From Symsagittifera roscoffensis (taxonomy: Eukaryota > Xenacoelomorpha > Acoela > Convolutidae), in the NCBI RefSeq assembly GCF_963678635.1, contig NC_087066.1:55632312-55696311 (forward strand): 64,000 nucleotides of DNA, given 5' to 3'. The notes beneath the pieces are model-generated. The model did no database searches. It saw nothing but the letters and a program-made list of their open reading frames with translations, and was not told the DNA's origin. The translations under genes were made by a program, and so were the position numbers. Below are positions 11,530-22,033 of the stretch, piece by piece; the stretch's first letter is position 1; each line of letters starts with the position of its first letter.

Positions 11530-13270
11530 AACTATGATTGCTCAGATCACAATGCGATACGAATCTCGGTGAAATGTCCGCACAAAATTATAGAGCCGGT
11601 CATAGAGAACTAAAGAAGCTTCGGCAATGCAGTCTATGACCAACTAATTAGAATCATGAAGTATGGACCCTTTGAGCCCGGCTGTTATACCAACGTAGAT
11701 AGAATGAGTGAAGACTGGTATCGGGGTGGGTATTCCACGAAGATCGAGAGGTAAACAAACTCCCTCTCCGAGGGTTTTTCCAAGCACTTTTATTCTAATA
11801 ACTAAACTACAAACGCAAAAACAATTATCTCTCGCAAAAGCCACAATTTACAGGAAAAGGAACGTTGCTAATTTTAGAGCGATTATAACTGAAGCTACTA
11901 AAAGTGACGAACTCCGATGTCAGCAAAATTTTACGGAACAAAGAAACAAAAATCTGATTTTAAATTATCTCCGAAATTTCAACAAATATAATTTTACCCA
12001 AAGTATTAATTAAAGATAGAATAAGTGGCGATAATCAAAATGAACAAGTAGTAATGTTGAACGAATTTTGTAATTTTATTTAGTCATCCAAAGATTTAAT
12101 TTTTACTGAAGAAATATATACATAGAAAACCCATCATTGACGAATCTCAGCGCCTCGATAGAGACTCTTCGTGAAATAATGGTCACTCGGAATAATATTT
12201 TCAAAATGTCAAAATCAACAGGAATGTACCAATCATTTGGAAAGGCGATGCGGTGTCACCACCAACCAAAAAAGGAGATAGGCATAAAAAGATAATCACC
12301 GACCTGTATCACTCTCAAATAATATGAGTAAAATTTTTAAAAAATGTATCTATGATGACTTGTACAAGCACTTCGCAGAGCACTTAAGCTCAAGCCAGCA
12401 TGGTTTGGTCAAGAAACGTTCAGTGTTCACTACCATGCTAAGTGTTCACGCAAAAAAAATACAAAGCTCTTGACGAAAGTTCATCTTTCGAGGTCATTGC
12501 TTTTAGCACAGGTTTTACGAAGGCGTTTGAGAAAGTGCCCCATAAAGAACTTCTCAAAATTTTTCTCAATTAGGCGGAGAGCTGATGCTTAATTGAAGTT
12601 TTGCATGATAACTTTTGTGGGCGATTGTAAATTAATTGAGTAGATAACACATGTTCTAGTGTGTTGGAAGTGGCAAATGCTGTCCCACTGGGCACTCTAC
12701 AAGGAACTCTGTTGTTTTTTGTATTGACTAGCAGGATGTACTAAAAATTAGCGACCCATACTTGTTTGGTGATGACTTGAAAGATGTCTCCGTGATTAAC
12801 AGCAATGTCCAAGTACAATTAGACTACATTGATGTCTGGGGTCAGATAATACAAAAAGAGTCGAGCAATACATAATTGTTTCAAGGTTATCTTCGGTGGA
12901 GCTGAGTCTCAATTATCTTTACAATGTGCTAATCTAGAATAATCAGATGTTATCAAGGACCTAAGGGTACTTTGAAACAAGAACTTTAGCTGGCAGACAC
13001 ACGTGGAAACTAGATCGAAAGATCTTAGTGTTTTCGATCTCCTGAAAAGAATTATTTCTTAAAATTTGAAGACATCGTGTAAACTGGGCCTGTACAAATT
13101 CTTGCTCCTACCGGTTTCTACAGACGAGTTTGATTAAGTTGCACTCTCAAGATCTGACATGTCGAGTGTGGAAAGTTTTCATAAAGACCTTTGTCAATTT
13201 AGAATGCTGAATTTGTTACCACTCCAACTGCTTTTTCATCAAAAGGGCATTCTTTTAGTTGCTAATTTGA
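11530..13270 (+). pseudogene. Decayed non-LTR retrotransposon (CR1/Jockey-like LINE)
   Basis: Several frames must be read in turn to follow the protein. An endonuclease tail is seen at about 11,540 (Ser-Asp-His-Asn-Ala-Ile, the SDH motif of EEP endonucleases). A linker follows in the frame 11,708-12,013 and ends in an LNEFCNF-type block near 12,060. Reverse transcriptase then follows: LSSSQHGLVKKRS at about 12,386, a KAFEKVPHKELL block at about 12,515, a P-L-G-T-L-Q-G-T-L-L-F block at about 12,685, and Y-L-F-G-D-D at 12,758-12,775 in place of the usual F-A-D-D box. Many stops and frameshifts make it inactive. It would have encoded the enzyme that nicks target DNA and primes reverse transcription. 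The superfamily call is by memory of motif style; the clade within CR1/Jockey is not resolved. Confidence 0.8.
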
Positions 13271-13566
13271 GCACTGAACCTGAGTCTAATCAAGTTTGAC
13301 CAATTAAAAATGAAGCCTTGGGATAAGCTCTGAAAGTTTTAAACTGAGTAGAACAAGAACTGAAAAAGCAAGAGGAGAATTCATGTTTAGAACAAAAAAA
13401 AACAGATTGAAACAGAATTTTGAAGACGACGTCAATGTGAACTTTTTTGAAGCTGACATCTGCACCTGGCTTTTTTTATGTGGTTGCAGTGGCTGCAGAA
13501 AATTGAGAAGGAAATCATAGAGAACTCATTGGGAGAATCCCATCAGCAGTAGCTGTAAATTCTTAA

Positions 13567-13611
13567 CATCAACAACAACAGCAGCAACAACAATAACAAC
13601 CACTACTACTA
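13567..13611. repeat. Trinucleotide microsatellite (CAA/CAG/ACT)
   Basis: Interrupted CAA repeats with CAG and then ACT triplets. It gives a poly-Cys/Gln artefact in translation and is probably downstream of the LINE 3' end. Confidence 0.85.
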
Positions 13612-14475
13612 ATTTTATCCGCTGCCACGTTCATGCTTTTTAACCCGCCTAATGTTAAGAACAGTTCTGTCAAGTTGCGACTTACCCGAGTGAAATGAAT
13701 TGGTGGGAAATCCCGAGATACATCTATCAACTTCGGATGTTGGTCTGTCCGTTGGAGCAATGGCTGATTTTTTTGACAATAGCTGATTCTTTATTCTGCC
13801 AGGCGGTTTTTATGCTTAGGAACACTTATCGGCAATTGTCAAACAATTAAGTTCTGAAGCTTTGATTTTAATTGCTTGATGTTCATTTTTGATTAAAATA
13901 GGCTGGTGTTTATTTTAATTGTAAGCTTTTGCAATAATTTTTTGGTTTTATTGTTTTGCATCGGTAACTTCTTTTTATAAATTACTTCTTTATTTCGAGT
14001 GAGTTAATTTTTGTCAATTTGCTCTTACTGACTTCTGGCACTGGCCTGTGTCAAGATTGAGGGACGTTTGCCGGCTATTTTTTGAGGCAAGCATTAATTT
14101 GTTTTTTTTGTTGATATTGTTTTGTTTTATTATGTGATGAGCACTTTTATCTCCGTAGAGCTTATTCTCGAGTTTCCAAAGCCATCTCATTTCGGCTTTG
14201 ATTCTTAGGATAGTCTATTGTTACTCTTGCAAGCTGTAAGCATATCACAAAACCTTCACAACCCCCACAGTCTGCTCTCTAGGCAAATTCAACTAGTTTT
14301 GCTTTGAGTGTTCTAAGTGTTTTTTTTTTCAGTTTCATAGAGAATTGGTATCATAAAAGTGGATACAAAACAATCATCTGACATTTCCAAAAATCATTCT
14401 GCTGATGTTTCTTGTATGCTAATGTTTTCTTGATTTGCTGGGCTTTTCTGTGCCCTTGAGGTTTTACCCGCACTG
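13612..14475. other. T-rich interval without recognisable feature
   Basis: No gene, termini or repeats recognised. Many T-runs and no long open frames. Confidence 0.45.
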
Positions 14476-15075
14476 ACAAAAATAATTTCAGATAAAATTG
14501 AATTGATTTCAAATTGATTTTTAATCGATCCAAAATGATTAAAAAGGTAAGGCTCTTTTCCAGTTCCCCCCTTTCAAATTCAACTTTGAAAAGCTTATTA
14601 AACCTTTCCATAATGCAATCAAATTTGACGTGGTGAACAAATCGACAATTGTGAACAGATTTGTTCTTCACACTTTACAGCGTGACATCACGCATTTAGC
14701 CGTAATAACACGTAAAACAAACATAAAACTCGGTATTTTGAAAGGGGGGAACTGGAAAAGAGCCCAAGGTAGATATTGGGCAATTTATTGGATTTAAATC
14801 GACTTGAATTGATCAATTTTGAAGACTTTGGATCCATTTAAGTGTCTCAAAATATGGTTTATTTCGATTTGAATGGATTTTTCGACTCATAAAATTCATC
14901 TGAACTTACTTAAATCCACCAAAATCTCACTTAAATCCATTTGAATTTGGTTTTAAATCGATCCAAATTGGTCAACAATGTTCATAATACGAACCTAAAT
15001 GAATTTTAAATCGATTTAAATGGACCTTTCTTGAAAATTTTGGATCAGTTTTAGGGTTTAAAAAACCAATTTAAC
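14476..15075. repeat. TTTAAATCGAT/AATTGATT-rich repeat, split by a MITE
   Basis: Variants of GATTTAAATCGA, AATTGAATTGATT and AAATCCATTTGAAT recur in both orientations on both sides of the family 2 MITE at 14,551. The MITE therefore inserted into an older repetitive or foldback element. Termini are not clear, but the ends AATTGAATTGATTTC and CCAATTTAACTCG may be related. Confidence 0.5.
14551..14764. mobile_element. hAT-type MITE, family 2, copy 5 (reverse orientation)
   Basis: It runs from GGCTCTTTTCCAGTTCCCCC to GGGGGGAACTGGAAAAGAGCC. The interior is reversed relative to copies 1, 2 and 4 (TGTGAACAGATTTGTTC is here on the plus strand). Flanks AAAGGTAA and CAAGGTAG agree at six of eight bases. 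Confidence 0.82.
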
Positions 15076-15216
15076 TCGTTTGGGTTGGTTGTTCCGACTG
15101 AAATGTTTTTGTAACACGGCGAAAAAAATCATGCTATTTAAAAAATGACTGAAATAATTTTTTTTCCAAATAAAAACACACGTGCCGTATTTTAGAAATC
15201 AAGAAGGTGATACACA

Positions 15217-15717
15217 TGAATCAGAACTTGAGCTCAAAAAAATGCAATAAAATCATAGAAAATCATCATTGTAAATCAGATTTTGGTAAAAACCTTTGTA
15301 ACAAACCAAAAAAACTGTCCATTACGAGGCCAAACTGTGCACTGGATAGGCGCATAATTTTGTGTCTGTATGTTCCTGGATTCCAAAGACAAGTCTTTAA
15401 ACATGTCAAAACTTTGTCGGAACGATCAAAGGAATGTAAAAATTAAAAGAAGAACAAAGGAAGCGTCCTTGTTGCGGAATCCGCTCAAAATGCTTAAGAT
15501 GAACAGTTGGGCCTCGTAGTGTCATTATGAATCAGATTTTGAGCTCGCAAACACTCAACAAAAACAACGAAAATCAATACTGTACATTGTAAACCAGATA
15601 TGGGCAAAAACCAAAATATCTAAGCAAGAAAACGTTGAAAGTATACTAACTTTTGAGCTTAAAATTATGCAATTAAATCAAAGAAAATAATCATTGTAAA
15701 TTGAATATTGGGAAGAT
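15217..15717 (+). repeat. Three diverged direct repeats
   Basis: Related segments start near 15,217, 15,530 and 15,648. Each has TGAATCAGA.TTGAGCTC or TTTTGAGCTTAAA, then AAAATCA..G.AAATCAT.ATTGTAAA and GATTTTGG.AAAAACC or equivalent. The first lies within a 79-codon open frame at 15,207-15,446, which I regard as incidental. Confidence 0.5.
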
Positions 15718-15749
15718 ATTGATTATTTAAGTCACACAAGGGTGGAAAT

Positions 15750-15981
15750 AGGAGTGGGGAAAAGGGGGCTGACGCCTCCTTAGAGATTCGACACCCTCAC
15801 CAACGCCTTTGGTATTATTTTATCCAATTTTCGGCTTTTTTTCTGGTTATAAACAGTATCAAAACGTGTCAGCGTGAACAGGTGAACAAATTTTTACATG
15901 GAAAACGCCGTGTGAACAATTTTTGAACAGCTTATTTTTGCAATTTTACCAGGGTGGTGGTAAACTGGAGGAGAGCTAAAT
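15750..15981. mobile_element. Composite MITE remnant
   Basis: The left part resembles the family 1 interior (GACGCCTCC followed by AGAGATTCGACACCCTC). The right part resembles the divergent family 2 copy at 3.66 kb (GCGTGAACAGGTGAACAAAT, TGTGAACAATTTTT and a GGTAAACTGGAGGAGAGC end). It is likely a nested or recombinant remnant. Confidence 0.5.
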
Positions 15982-16129
15982 TTTCTAGAGGCACCAATTT
16001 ATACCATTTTTGGAATGAAGCTCACGCCGAAAAGACACAATTGTCGGTCATAGTTTCCAAAAACGATGTCACTGATCTTTTCAAGGCAACTTAAGTCATT
16101 TGGTACGTTTTAAAAGCAGTTTAGTCGAT

Positions 16130-16250
16130 TTCGATAATGGATTATAATGGACCATAATAGATTGCGTGGTCACGAAGCGTGGTTAGAATCGAATTTTTTG
16201 CCAACATTTTTTACCACGAAAATCGATTATAATCGATTATTACCATGGAA
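16130..16250. repeat. Small foldback sequence with ATTATAATCGATT units
   Basis: GATTATAATGGACCATAAT near the left and ATCGATTATAATCGATTATT near the right are self-complementary, and the middle has CGAAGCGTGGTT against ACCACGAAAA. It resembles the AATCGATTAG stretch at 21.17-21.23 kb. Confidence 0.45.
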
Positions 16251-16471
16251 CCTCACTGCGGTTAGATGTATTGCATGTGTGTATTTCTAGTTTAACGGCT
16301 TTTTGCCGCTTTCCAAGCTTTTTTGCATTACTTTTTTTCTTGATTTCGTGTTTCTTGATGTGATTTTTTGTCTTTGTTTTAACTGAGATTTCTTCGTCTT
16401 TTAGTAAAACTCCCATGTTGATACTATCGGAAGCTCGAGTTTCTATTTCTAACATTGTTGCTCATTTCCAG

Positions 16472-16731
16472 CGATTCAGTGAAGTTTCTGCTCGACCACT
16501 ACGCTCCGATAGAATACGTAGAAAGATTGCTGAATTTGAACGGAATAGACTAATATTTAATTCATTAGATGAGACGCTAAAACCCGCCGAGCTACAAGTT
16601 CATAACTTGTAACCTTAATTTTTCAACGTAGAGTCAGCAAACGTACTAGCCAGTGCAGACTCGTCTACGTTAGATCTAACAACTACGAAACATAAACAAA
16701 AAAACTCCGTAAGATCAAGACTGCTTTTTTA
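16472..16731 (+). pseudogene. Exon-like coding segment with two in-frame stops
   Basis: An acceptor-like TTTCCAG ends at 16,471. The frame then reads a mixed, charged protein (RFSEVSARPLRSDRIRRK near the start) to a TAA at 16,610. After a second TAA at 16,616 the same frame continues with equally protein-like sequence (NVESANVLASADSSTLDL) to 16,731. A donor-like CC/GTAAGA is at 16,709. Either this is a pseudogene exon or two exons with an unrecognised join. It precedes the better-supported gene tail at 18.8-19.3 kb on the same strand and could belong to it. Family not recognised. Confidence 0.35.
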
Positions 16732-16795
16732 AATATAAGATTATAACTCCTGAGAAAAAATTACAGGTATATATAAAAATTAAGTACATACCATA

Positions 16796-18018
16796 CCCGG
16801 ATTGACGTCCAAATAAGGAAAATGCTTAAAATACAGTTTATTATATGAAGTCTATGGATAAAATGCTTATAATTTTTTCATTCCAAATTTGAAAAGTGGT
16901 TTAAAAACTTTTAATGATCATTTTTGGTCTGTTTGCCTCTTTTGAAGCTTTCTTGTCATTAAAAAAAAATTGCTCATCACACAATTTTTTTGTATGAAAA
17001 TTATAGAAGAATCATTTTGTACTAGAATTCTTTTTTCAAAAACCGCCAAAAAACGTGTCTGGGTAGATTCAAACAGATTTAAATTATTATATCTAAGATA
17101 GAGGGCAATTTGACAATCAAAAACTTAATTTTAATTTCGGTCGGAAAAAAATGCTTATCACATAGTTTTCATATATGTATTTTTTCATAAGCAAAAGTAC
17201 AAATTTGAAATGAAAATTTCAAATATCTTTTTTGGTTGCAAACTTGCTTCTGTGCTCAATTGGAAATTTTCCAAAAAAAAATATTTGCATGTAAAATTTG
17301 ACTTAAGTTTGAATAACTTAGTCCAGGATAAATTTTTTACCCAAAAAATCCAAAAACCACAAAATATGATTTTTGTAAACCCGATTACTATTTTTTGATT
17401 CTTTTGCTAAGATAAAAAATAAAATTCTACGAAAGCAGGTCTTTTTTCTCAACCACCAAAATTATCTAACTAAAATAATCTAGCCATATTTAAAAAGTTA
17501 TATTTTGGTATATATTTTTATGTGAAAATGTTTCATTTAACTTACATGTTTAAAATCACTAAATGCAGTTACACTCTGGGTTTTTTCATGACAAAAAATC
17601 ATTGGCCAGTGTTTCGGATGAAACACAAATATTCAAAAATATTTTTTTTTCATATATGGAAAAAATGCTTGTCTTACATCTTCATAGTATAGAAAAATTA
17701 GTTATCATACAATTTCATAGTATGGGAAAATTGCTTATCATGCTAATTTCATATTTTTTTCATAAAAAGTTCATAAAAAGACAGATGAAAAAGGTGAAAA
17801 AAAGACAGATGAAAAAGTTCATAAAAAGACAGATGAAAAAGGTCAAGTTTTAATTCCAGAGTATGGAAAAATGCTTGTTATAAAATTTCGTAGTATGGAA
17901 AATGCTTACTTTACAATTTTCATACACTTACTTTTGCTCTATTGAATTGTATAAAAAAGTATGACAAGCATTTTTTTCAAAAATGAAAACTATATGCTGA
18001 GCATTTTTGTCAACCCAG
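16796..18018. mobile_element. Foldback/MITE family 3, copy C
   Basis: The left end is CCCGGATTGACGTCCA and the right end TTTTTGTCAACCCA, inverted relatives of copies A and B. Inside are many GGAAAAATGCTTGTTATAAAAT-like units (near 16,820, 17,150, 17,660 and 17,870) and inverted forms such as TATGACAAGCATTTTT near 17,965. Confidence 0.58.
17761..17843 (+). repeat. Minisatellite, AAAAAGACAGATGAAAAAG unit
   Basis: Three tandem units of about 27 bp inside family 3 copy C. They create a Lys-Arg-Gln-Met-Lys-Lys periodic frame that is not a credible gene. Confidence 0.8.
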
Positions 18019-18242
18019 GATTGGAAGCTTTACTACGATACTAAGTGTGTCTACAAGTTCTACTATTCACCTCACAGCAAAGATATATAACAACCACTAC
18101 ACTTTTTAAATACTGTTCGATGTCTTGTTTTGTGTGATATCCATTGATAGGGTTTTAAACTTGATAATAAGCTGGTTGTACAAAAGGAATTTTTAGGCAC
18201 ATCTTTATAGAAATTTGTTATTGAACCGCCTTGTTTTTTTTC

Positions 18243-18266
18243 AAAAAACTGACATGTCAGTTTTTT
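18243..18266. repeat. Perfect 24-bp palindrome
   Basis: AAAAAACTGACA is followed immediately by its exact reverse complement. It ends in a T-run, so it could act as a hairpin, but no partner gene is obvious. It lies 0.5 kb upstream of the gene tail. Confidence 0.9.
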
Positions 18267-18443
18267 AATTTAGAATCATGTCAAAAAATAGTTTTCTTTA
18301 GTCTCAGGCAGACTGTGTTACTTTGATGTTCAAAAACAATTCTATTGAATACTATTTACAATGATTCCATTTCTTGCCACTACCAAATTATAAGGTCAGA
18401 AACCTAAAGAGTGAGCAAGCTATATTATATTAGTTATCTGTTC

Positions 18444-18482
18444 TTGCTAGCAATCCTTGCTAGCAAAGATCATTGCTAGCAA
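18444..18482. repeat. Three copies of palindromic decamer TTGCTAGCAA
   Basis: Copies at 18,444, 18,457 and 18,473, with spacings of 13 and 16 bp. Each is self-complementary. It could be a clustered binding site or an expanded tandem motif. Confidence 0.7.
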
Positions 18483-18759
18483 TCCTTATGAAAATATTTT
18501 TCATGACAAACACATATTTAATGAGAAACACATATTAGTGCAACTTATTCAGCAAAACTCGGGCTGGATCTTTTTTCGCTTTTTCCGCCAAAACCACCAT
18601 TTCAAGTGCTGACTTTATATCAATCTCAGCCTCAATTGTCCGTCAAAAAATTTAAGAAGGGCATTTTTCTCAATTTGGTTTGAACAAACTCAAACTCATT
18701 CATATTCGTTTTATTTCTCAAAATTCGTTTTATTTCTTTTTTTTTTTCAACTTTTATAG

Positions 18760-19312
18760 ACTAGAGAAGACTCAAGTTTTTATGACATTGTCAGCAATTT
18801 CAACCAGCTTTTCTGAATTTTCTACTGGTTTACTAAGAAACAACAAAAAAAATCAATTTTGTGTAAGCTTCTTGGCCCAATTTCACAAAAAAAATGTAAA
18901 TATAGTATGCCAAATGTCTAAGCAAGTTAAATCTATGTTATATTTTTTTCTGAAAACAAACAAAAAGATGGGCTTTAAAAATCAAGTTTTTTCGTTTTGT
19001 CCGGATAGTTTAAGTCAGCATACTGCAGGTAAATTATTTACTGGGCTGTTAACTTATAAGTGCTAGCTAATTATATTTGCCATACTTTTTTTGCAGAAAC
19101 TCTTTTTCGTAAGATTTCTGAAATTGGTTTTGCTTTTGCCAATAGCATTATCGGATTACGTAACATGACTCTCATATTTCAATTCATCATTTTAATGTAA
19201 CTGATTTCTGTTCATGTTATCAGATCCCAGTTTGAAGAATGCAGACAGACCGAACATTTCTTCTGCGACTTCTTTGTCTGATGTTCGCTCTGGACACTAT
19301 TGGGGGCTCTAA
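18760..19312 (+). CDS. 3' end of a multi-exon gene of unknown family
   Basis: Three exons join in phase. The first is an open frame ending at 19,028 with donor CAG/GTAAAT. The second is 19,097-19,159, after acceptor TTTTTTTGCAG. The third runs 19,224-19,312, after acceptor TGTTATCAG, and ends at TAA 19,310-19,312. The introns are 68 and 64 nt. Both joins leave one base from the left exon and take two from the right, so the frame is kept across each. The C-terminal residues read ETLFRKISEIGFAFANSII and then, in the last exon, PSLKNADRPNISSATSLSD before HYWGL and the stop. An AATAAA lies 117 bp downstream. The 5' limit is uncertain: an acceptor-like TTTTATAG ends at 18,759, and a second frame (REDSSFYDIVSNF) is also protein-like there. 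I do not recognise the protein. The region upstream to 16.47 kb may hold more exons. Confidence 0.5.
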
Positions 19313-19428
19313 AACACAATGTAAACGGAAAGATAACGGTCAGTTTTCAGATTTATCATTTTAAAGGTAAATTTCAGTTGATTTTCTTGATTTTGATGTT
19401 TATAATATGATCTGTTTAAAATTCAAAA

Positions 19429-19434
19429 AATAAA
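19429..19434 (+). terminator. Candidate polyadenylation signal AATAAA
   Basis: Canonical hexamer 117 bp beyond the stop codon of the gene ending at 19,312, on the same strand. In AT-rich DNA such hexamers are frequent, so the call rests on position. Confidence 0.35.
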
Positions 19435-19479
19435 ACGTTAAATCTGGAACCTAATCCAAACTACCTATTTTATTATTTA

Positions 19480-19860
19480 TAATTTAGATATTAAATCACT
19501 GTAAAGTATTTAATACTAACCAATCACAATCCATCTAACTAACTACCCACTTATTTGTAAGTGCTGGAACTACTTGTAATTCCAGCACCAGAGAGATTTG
19601 AATTAACTTAGAAAATAGTTGACTCTTTCCGAGTACTTCAGCAGCCGCAATAATACCAGTATACTCTAGATCTATTGAGCCTAGCAGAGACTAGTTAAAC
19701 ACCCTGAGACTAGTAGTATTAAGAGTAAGATTAGGATCGGTATTAGACTAAGAAGTTGCACGAATCTATCCGGCCGAAAATAAGATAGCGTGACGAACAG
19801 ACGGTGTACCCTATCCGAAATTACTCTATGAGTTAGACCCTCATATATTAACTCAAATCC
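19480..19860 (+). repeat. R repeat, copy 1 (LTR-like, with hairpin)
   Basis: It shares a long ordered series of blocks with 21.3-21.7 and 24.8-25.2 kb: CTAACCAATCA, CCAGTATACTCTAGATCTATT, GTAAGATTAGGATCGGTATT, TTGCACGAATCTATCCGGCC, GCGTGACGAACAGACGG and CTCTATGAGT. A perfect 9-bp stem (GTGCTGGAA with TTCCAGCAC, 10-nt loop) is at 19,561-19,588. The nature is unresolved: it could be an LTR, a SINE-like repeat or the 5' region of a transposon. Confidence 0.7.
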
Positions 19861-20387
19861 AATTCAAATCATTTTCTTTTTGTATCAACATAGTGCATCG
19901 AAGTTCCGTATTAACATAAGAGTATCAATAAAATTTTTGATTTAATTGGTTTTGTAATGTTATTCGAGTCATGAGTTTTCTAGGTTTTTGTGAATTTCCT
20001 TAAAAAAGTTCATTATTTTTGCACTGTTGCGGATATATCTATGGAACTTTTGTTCTATTTTGTTTTAAAATTGATTTTGTTGATGATTGATGTATCTTGT
20101 TTATGAATCAAGAGCTTACCTTCCGCTGTATTTCTAAGAAAACATTACCAGGGTGATTCAAAATCTGAATTTTATGTCATTAAAGCTTTTGCTTCTTGTA
20201 CCGGTCCGGTCCCCCAACACATATAACTATCCATTTCACCTTGTGGTCTTATGAAATTGTATTACCTGATAATATGTGTCTGCAAATAAGCAAAAAACTA
20301 TTTTTTTAATGTAACCCTATTCCTTTAGCATGAAAAATCTGTAGCGTTTTTCTAATTTAAATTGAAAGAATCAATCATGGACTGCTG

Positions 20388-20790
20388 CAACTATTTAATT
20401 GGAATTGGTCAGTCTATCAATCAATTAATTGCAATCAATTGCAATTAATTCAATTTTCACTGAAATGTGAAAAGTAAACTAAAAAAATCAATTTCGAACT
20501 TAATTCGAACAAAAAACTAAAGGCATTCCAGCTTTTTCATGGTTTCTTTACTCCATAAATTTTTGTTGATCTCTAAGAAAATCTGCGCCTCGAGACTCAT
20601 TGGCATTAGAGATTATCGCAGATCATTGAAACAAATCTCCGATTAACGAAACCGGGGTTTGCAACCTCGCAATTTGCAACTACAAAACAAAATGGAGCAG
20701 CAAGATTGAAAAGGTGGAGAACAAAAGCAATTAATTGCCATTAATTGAAACCATGCAATTATTTAATTGGAACTGGACAATCAATTAACA
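20388..20790. repeat. ATTTAATTGGAA-flanked AATTAATTG-rich repeat
   Basis: ATTTAATTGGAATTGG near 20,395 and ATTTAATTGGAACTGG near 20,756 are direct copies. Between them lie several AATTAATTGCAAT motifs in both orientations. Family 1 copy 2 abuts its right side. Similar AATTGATT-type DNA continues at 21,144-21,230. Confidence 0.45.
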
Positions 20791-20791
20791 A

Positions 20792-21143
20792 CCCCCCAGT
20801 GATTCGACCCCCTGCCGACACAAGGGGTCCTTCCTTTGTACTATTTTGAGATGTCCATTTTTGGCTGACTGACCTTAAAATTTACTAATTATGAGGGAGA
20901 AGCGCGCGCCGAAAAAACGCGATTTTTTGGTCGATTTTTTCCAAAAACTGTCTAGAAACGCCCTTTTTTCAAAAATTTGCCTGCGGTGCAAAAAAATTGG
21001 TCAATTTAGGGTCTTTGGTCTGCCTAAAAAAATAAGGTCTGGTCGACCATCAATCTGGTCGAACTAAAAAAAAAAAAACAAAGGTCGACAAAATTTTTTT
21101 TGAAAATATGCCCACCCTTGAAAAATTCCTAAATCCGCGCCTG
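20792..21143. mobile_element. hAT-type MITE, family 1, copy 2, left end lost
   Basis: It starts inside the family (AGTGATTCGACCCCCTGCCG matches copy 3 about 45 bp in) and ends with AAATCCGCGCCTG, the right terminus. The left inverted terminus is missing, so no target duplication can be tested. Confidence 0.75.
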
Positions 21144-21324
21144 ATTGTAATCCAAATTAAATCAATTGATAATCGATTAGTTTTGTTACAGTGACTGACT
21201 GTGAGAATTGAATATAATCGATTAGTATCCAAGAAACTCCGGTGAGGGTAACTTATCAAAAGCTAGCGGCAAACGGACCAAAACAATCCCCTCCCAAAAA
21301 AAACGTTTAAGGTGAAGTGGAACC

Positions 21325-21715
21325 AGTTCTAAAATAGTATTTATAAACCAATTATAATATTGATAAAACTCAATAAAAAATTACAACTAACCAATCATAT
21401 TCCATCTCTAACATTGACACTTATTTGTGAATGCTGAAACTAATTGTAAGTTCAGCAACAAAACAAATTTGAATAAATCTTAGACTAGTGTTGTTCTACT
21501 TCTGGATAAACTCCAAGAGCTAACTCGCAAACACCAGTATACACTAGATCTATTGAGACAAGGAAATATCAGAGTAAGATTAAGATTGGTATTAGAATAA
21601 GAAGTTGCACGAATCTATCCGGCCGAAAAAAAGCTAGCGTGACGAACAGACAGTTTACTTAATCTTAATTGCTCTATGAGTACGACCAAAAGGTCATAAC
21701 TCATCTGGTGCGACC
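21325..21715 (+). repeat. R repeat, copy 2
   Basis: Same block order as copy 1. The hairpin is here TGCTGAA/TTCAGCA (21,432-21,457). One G of the left arm and one C of the right arm are both absent relative to copy 1, so pairing is kept. Its upstream edge (CAGTTCTAAAATAGTATTTAT) is shared with copy 3. The right edge passes directly into an open frame. Confidence 0.72.
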
Positions 21716-22033
21716 ATAAGTCTCGAACAAGACTTTAACGAACTTAGCTTTGAACATTTAAATTTAGAATCAGACAATTGCAAAATCGCAAAAGTGTTAG
21801 ATGGAACAGATAATTTGATAGAAATGCCTTTGCGTCTCACGAAATTTACGCCAAATTTCCAAACAATGCGAGAAATACCAGGTATTTCAAGAAGACAAAG
21901 ATCAAGGCGTGAACAACGATCAAAAAACGGACCAATCTACCACATGATCATATCCGAAATAGACGAAAACCGAAATCGGAATCGATACCGAAAAAAAAAC
22001 TTCAACCCATTTGATGTTAAGCCAAATATTTAA
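21680..22033 (+). CDS. Open frame continuing from R repeat, unknown product
   Basis: A frame free of stops follows a TGA at 21,677-21,679 and runs 117 codons to TAA at 22,031. Its first in-frame ATG is about 50 codons in (E-M-P-L-R-L). The composition is more mixed than the A/T-run frames around it: EQDFNELSFEHLNLESDN, then a basic stretch with SRRQRSRREQRS and NRNRNRYRKK. The equivalent frame in R copy 3 stops after about 28 codons, and R copy 1 has diverged. It could be the N-terminal part of a transposon protein (gag-like, nucleic-acid binding) or an exon. No family is recognised. Confidence 0.3.
   Translation, partial: VRPKGHNSSGATISLEQDFNELSFEHLNLESDNCKIAKVLDGTDNLIEMPLRLTKFTPNFQTMREIPGISRRQRSRREQRSKNGPIYHMIISEIDENRNRNRYRKKNFNPFDVKPNI

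Noticed and set aside
15207-15446. 79-codon frame as a gene
   Set aside because: It overlaps one of three diverged direct repeats, and the other copies do not keep the frame.
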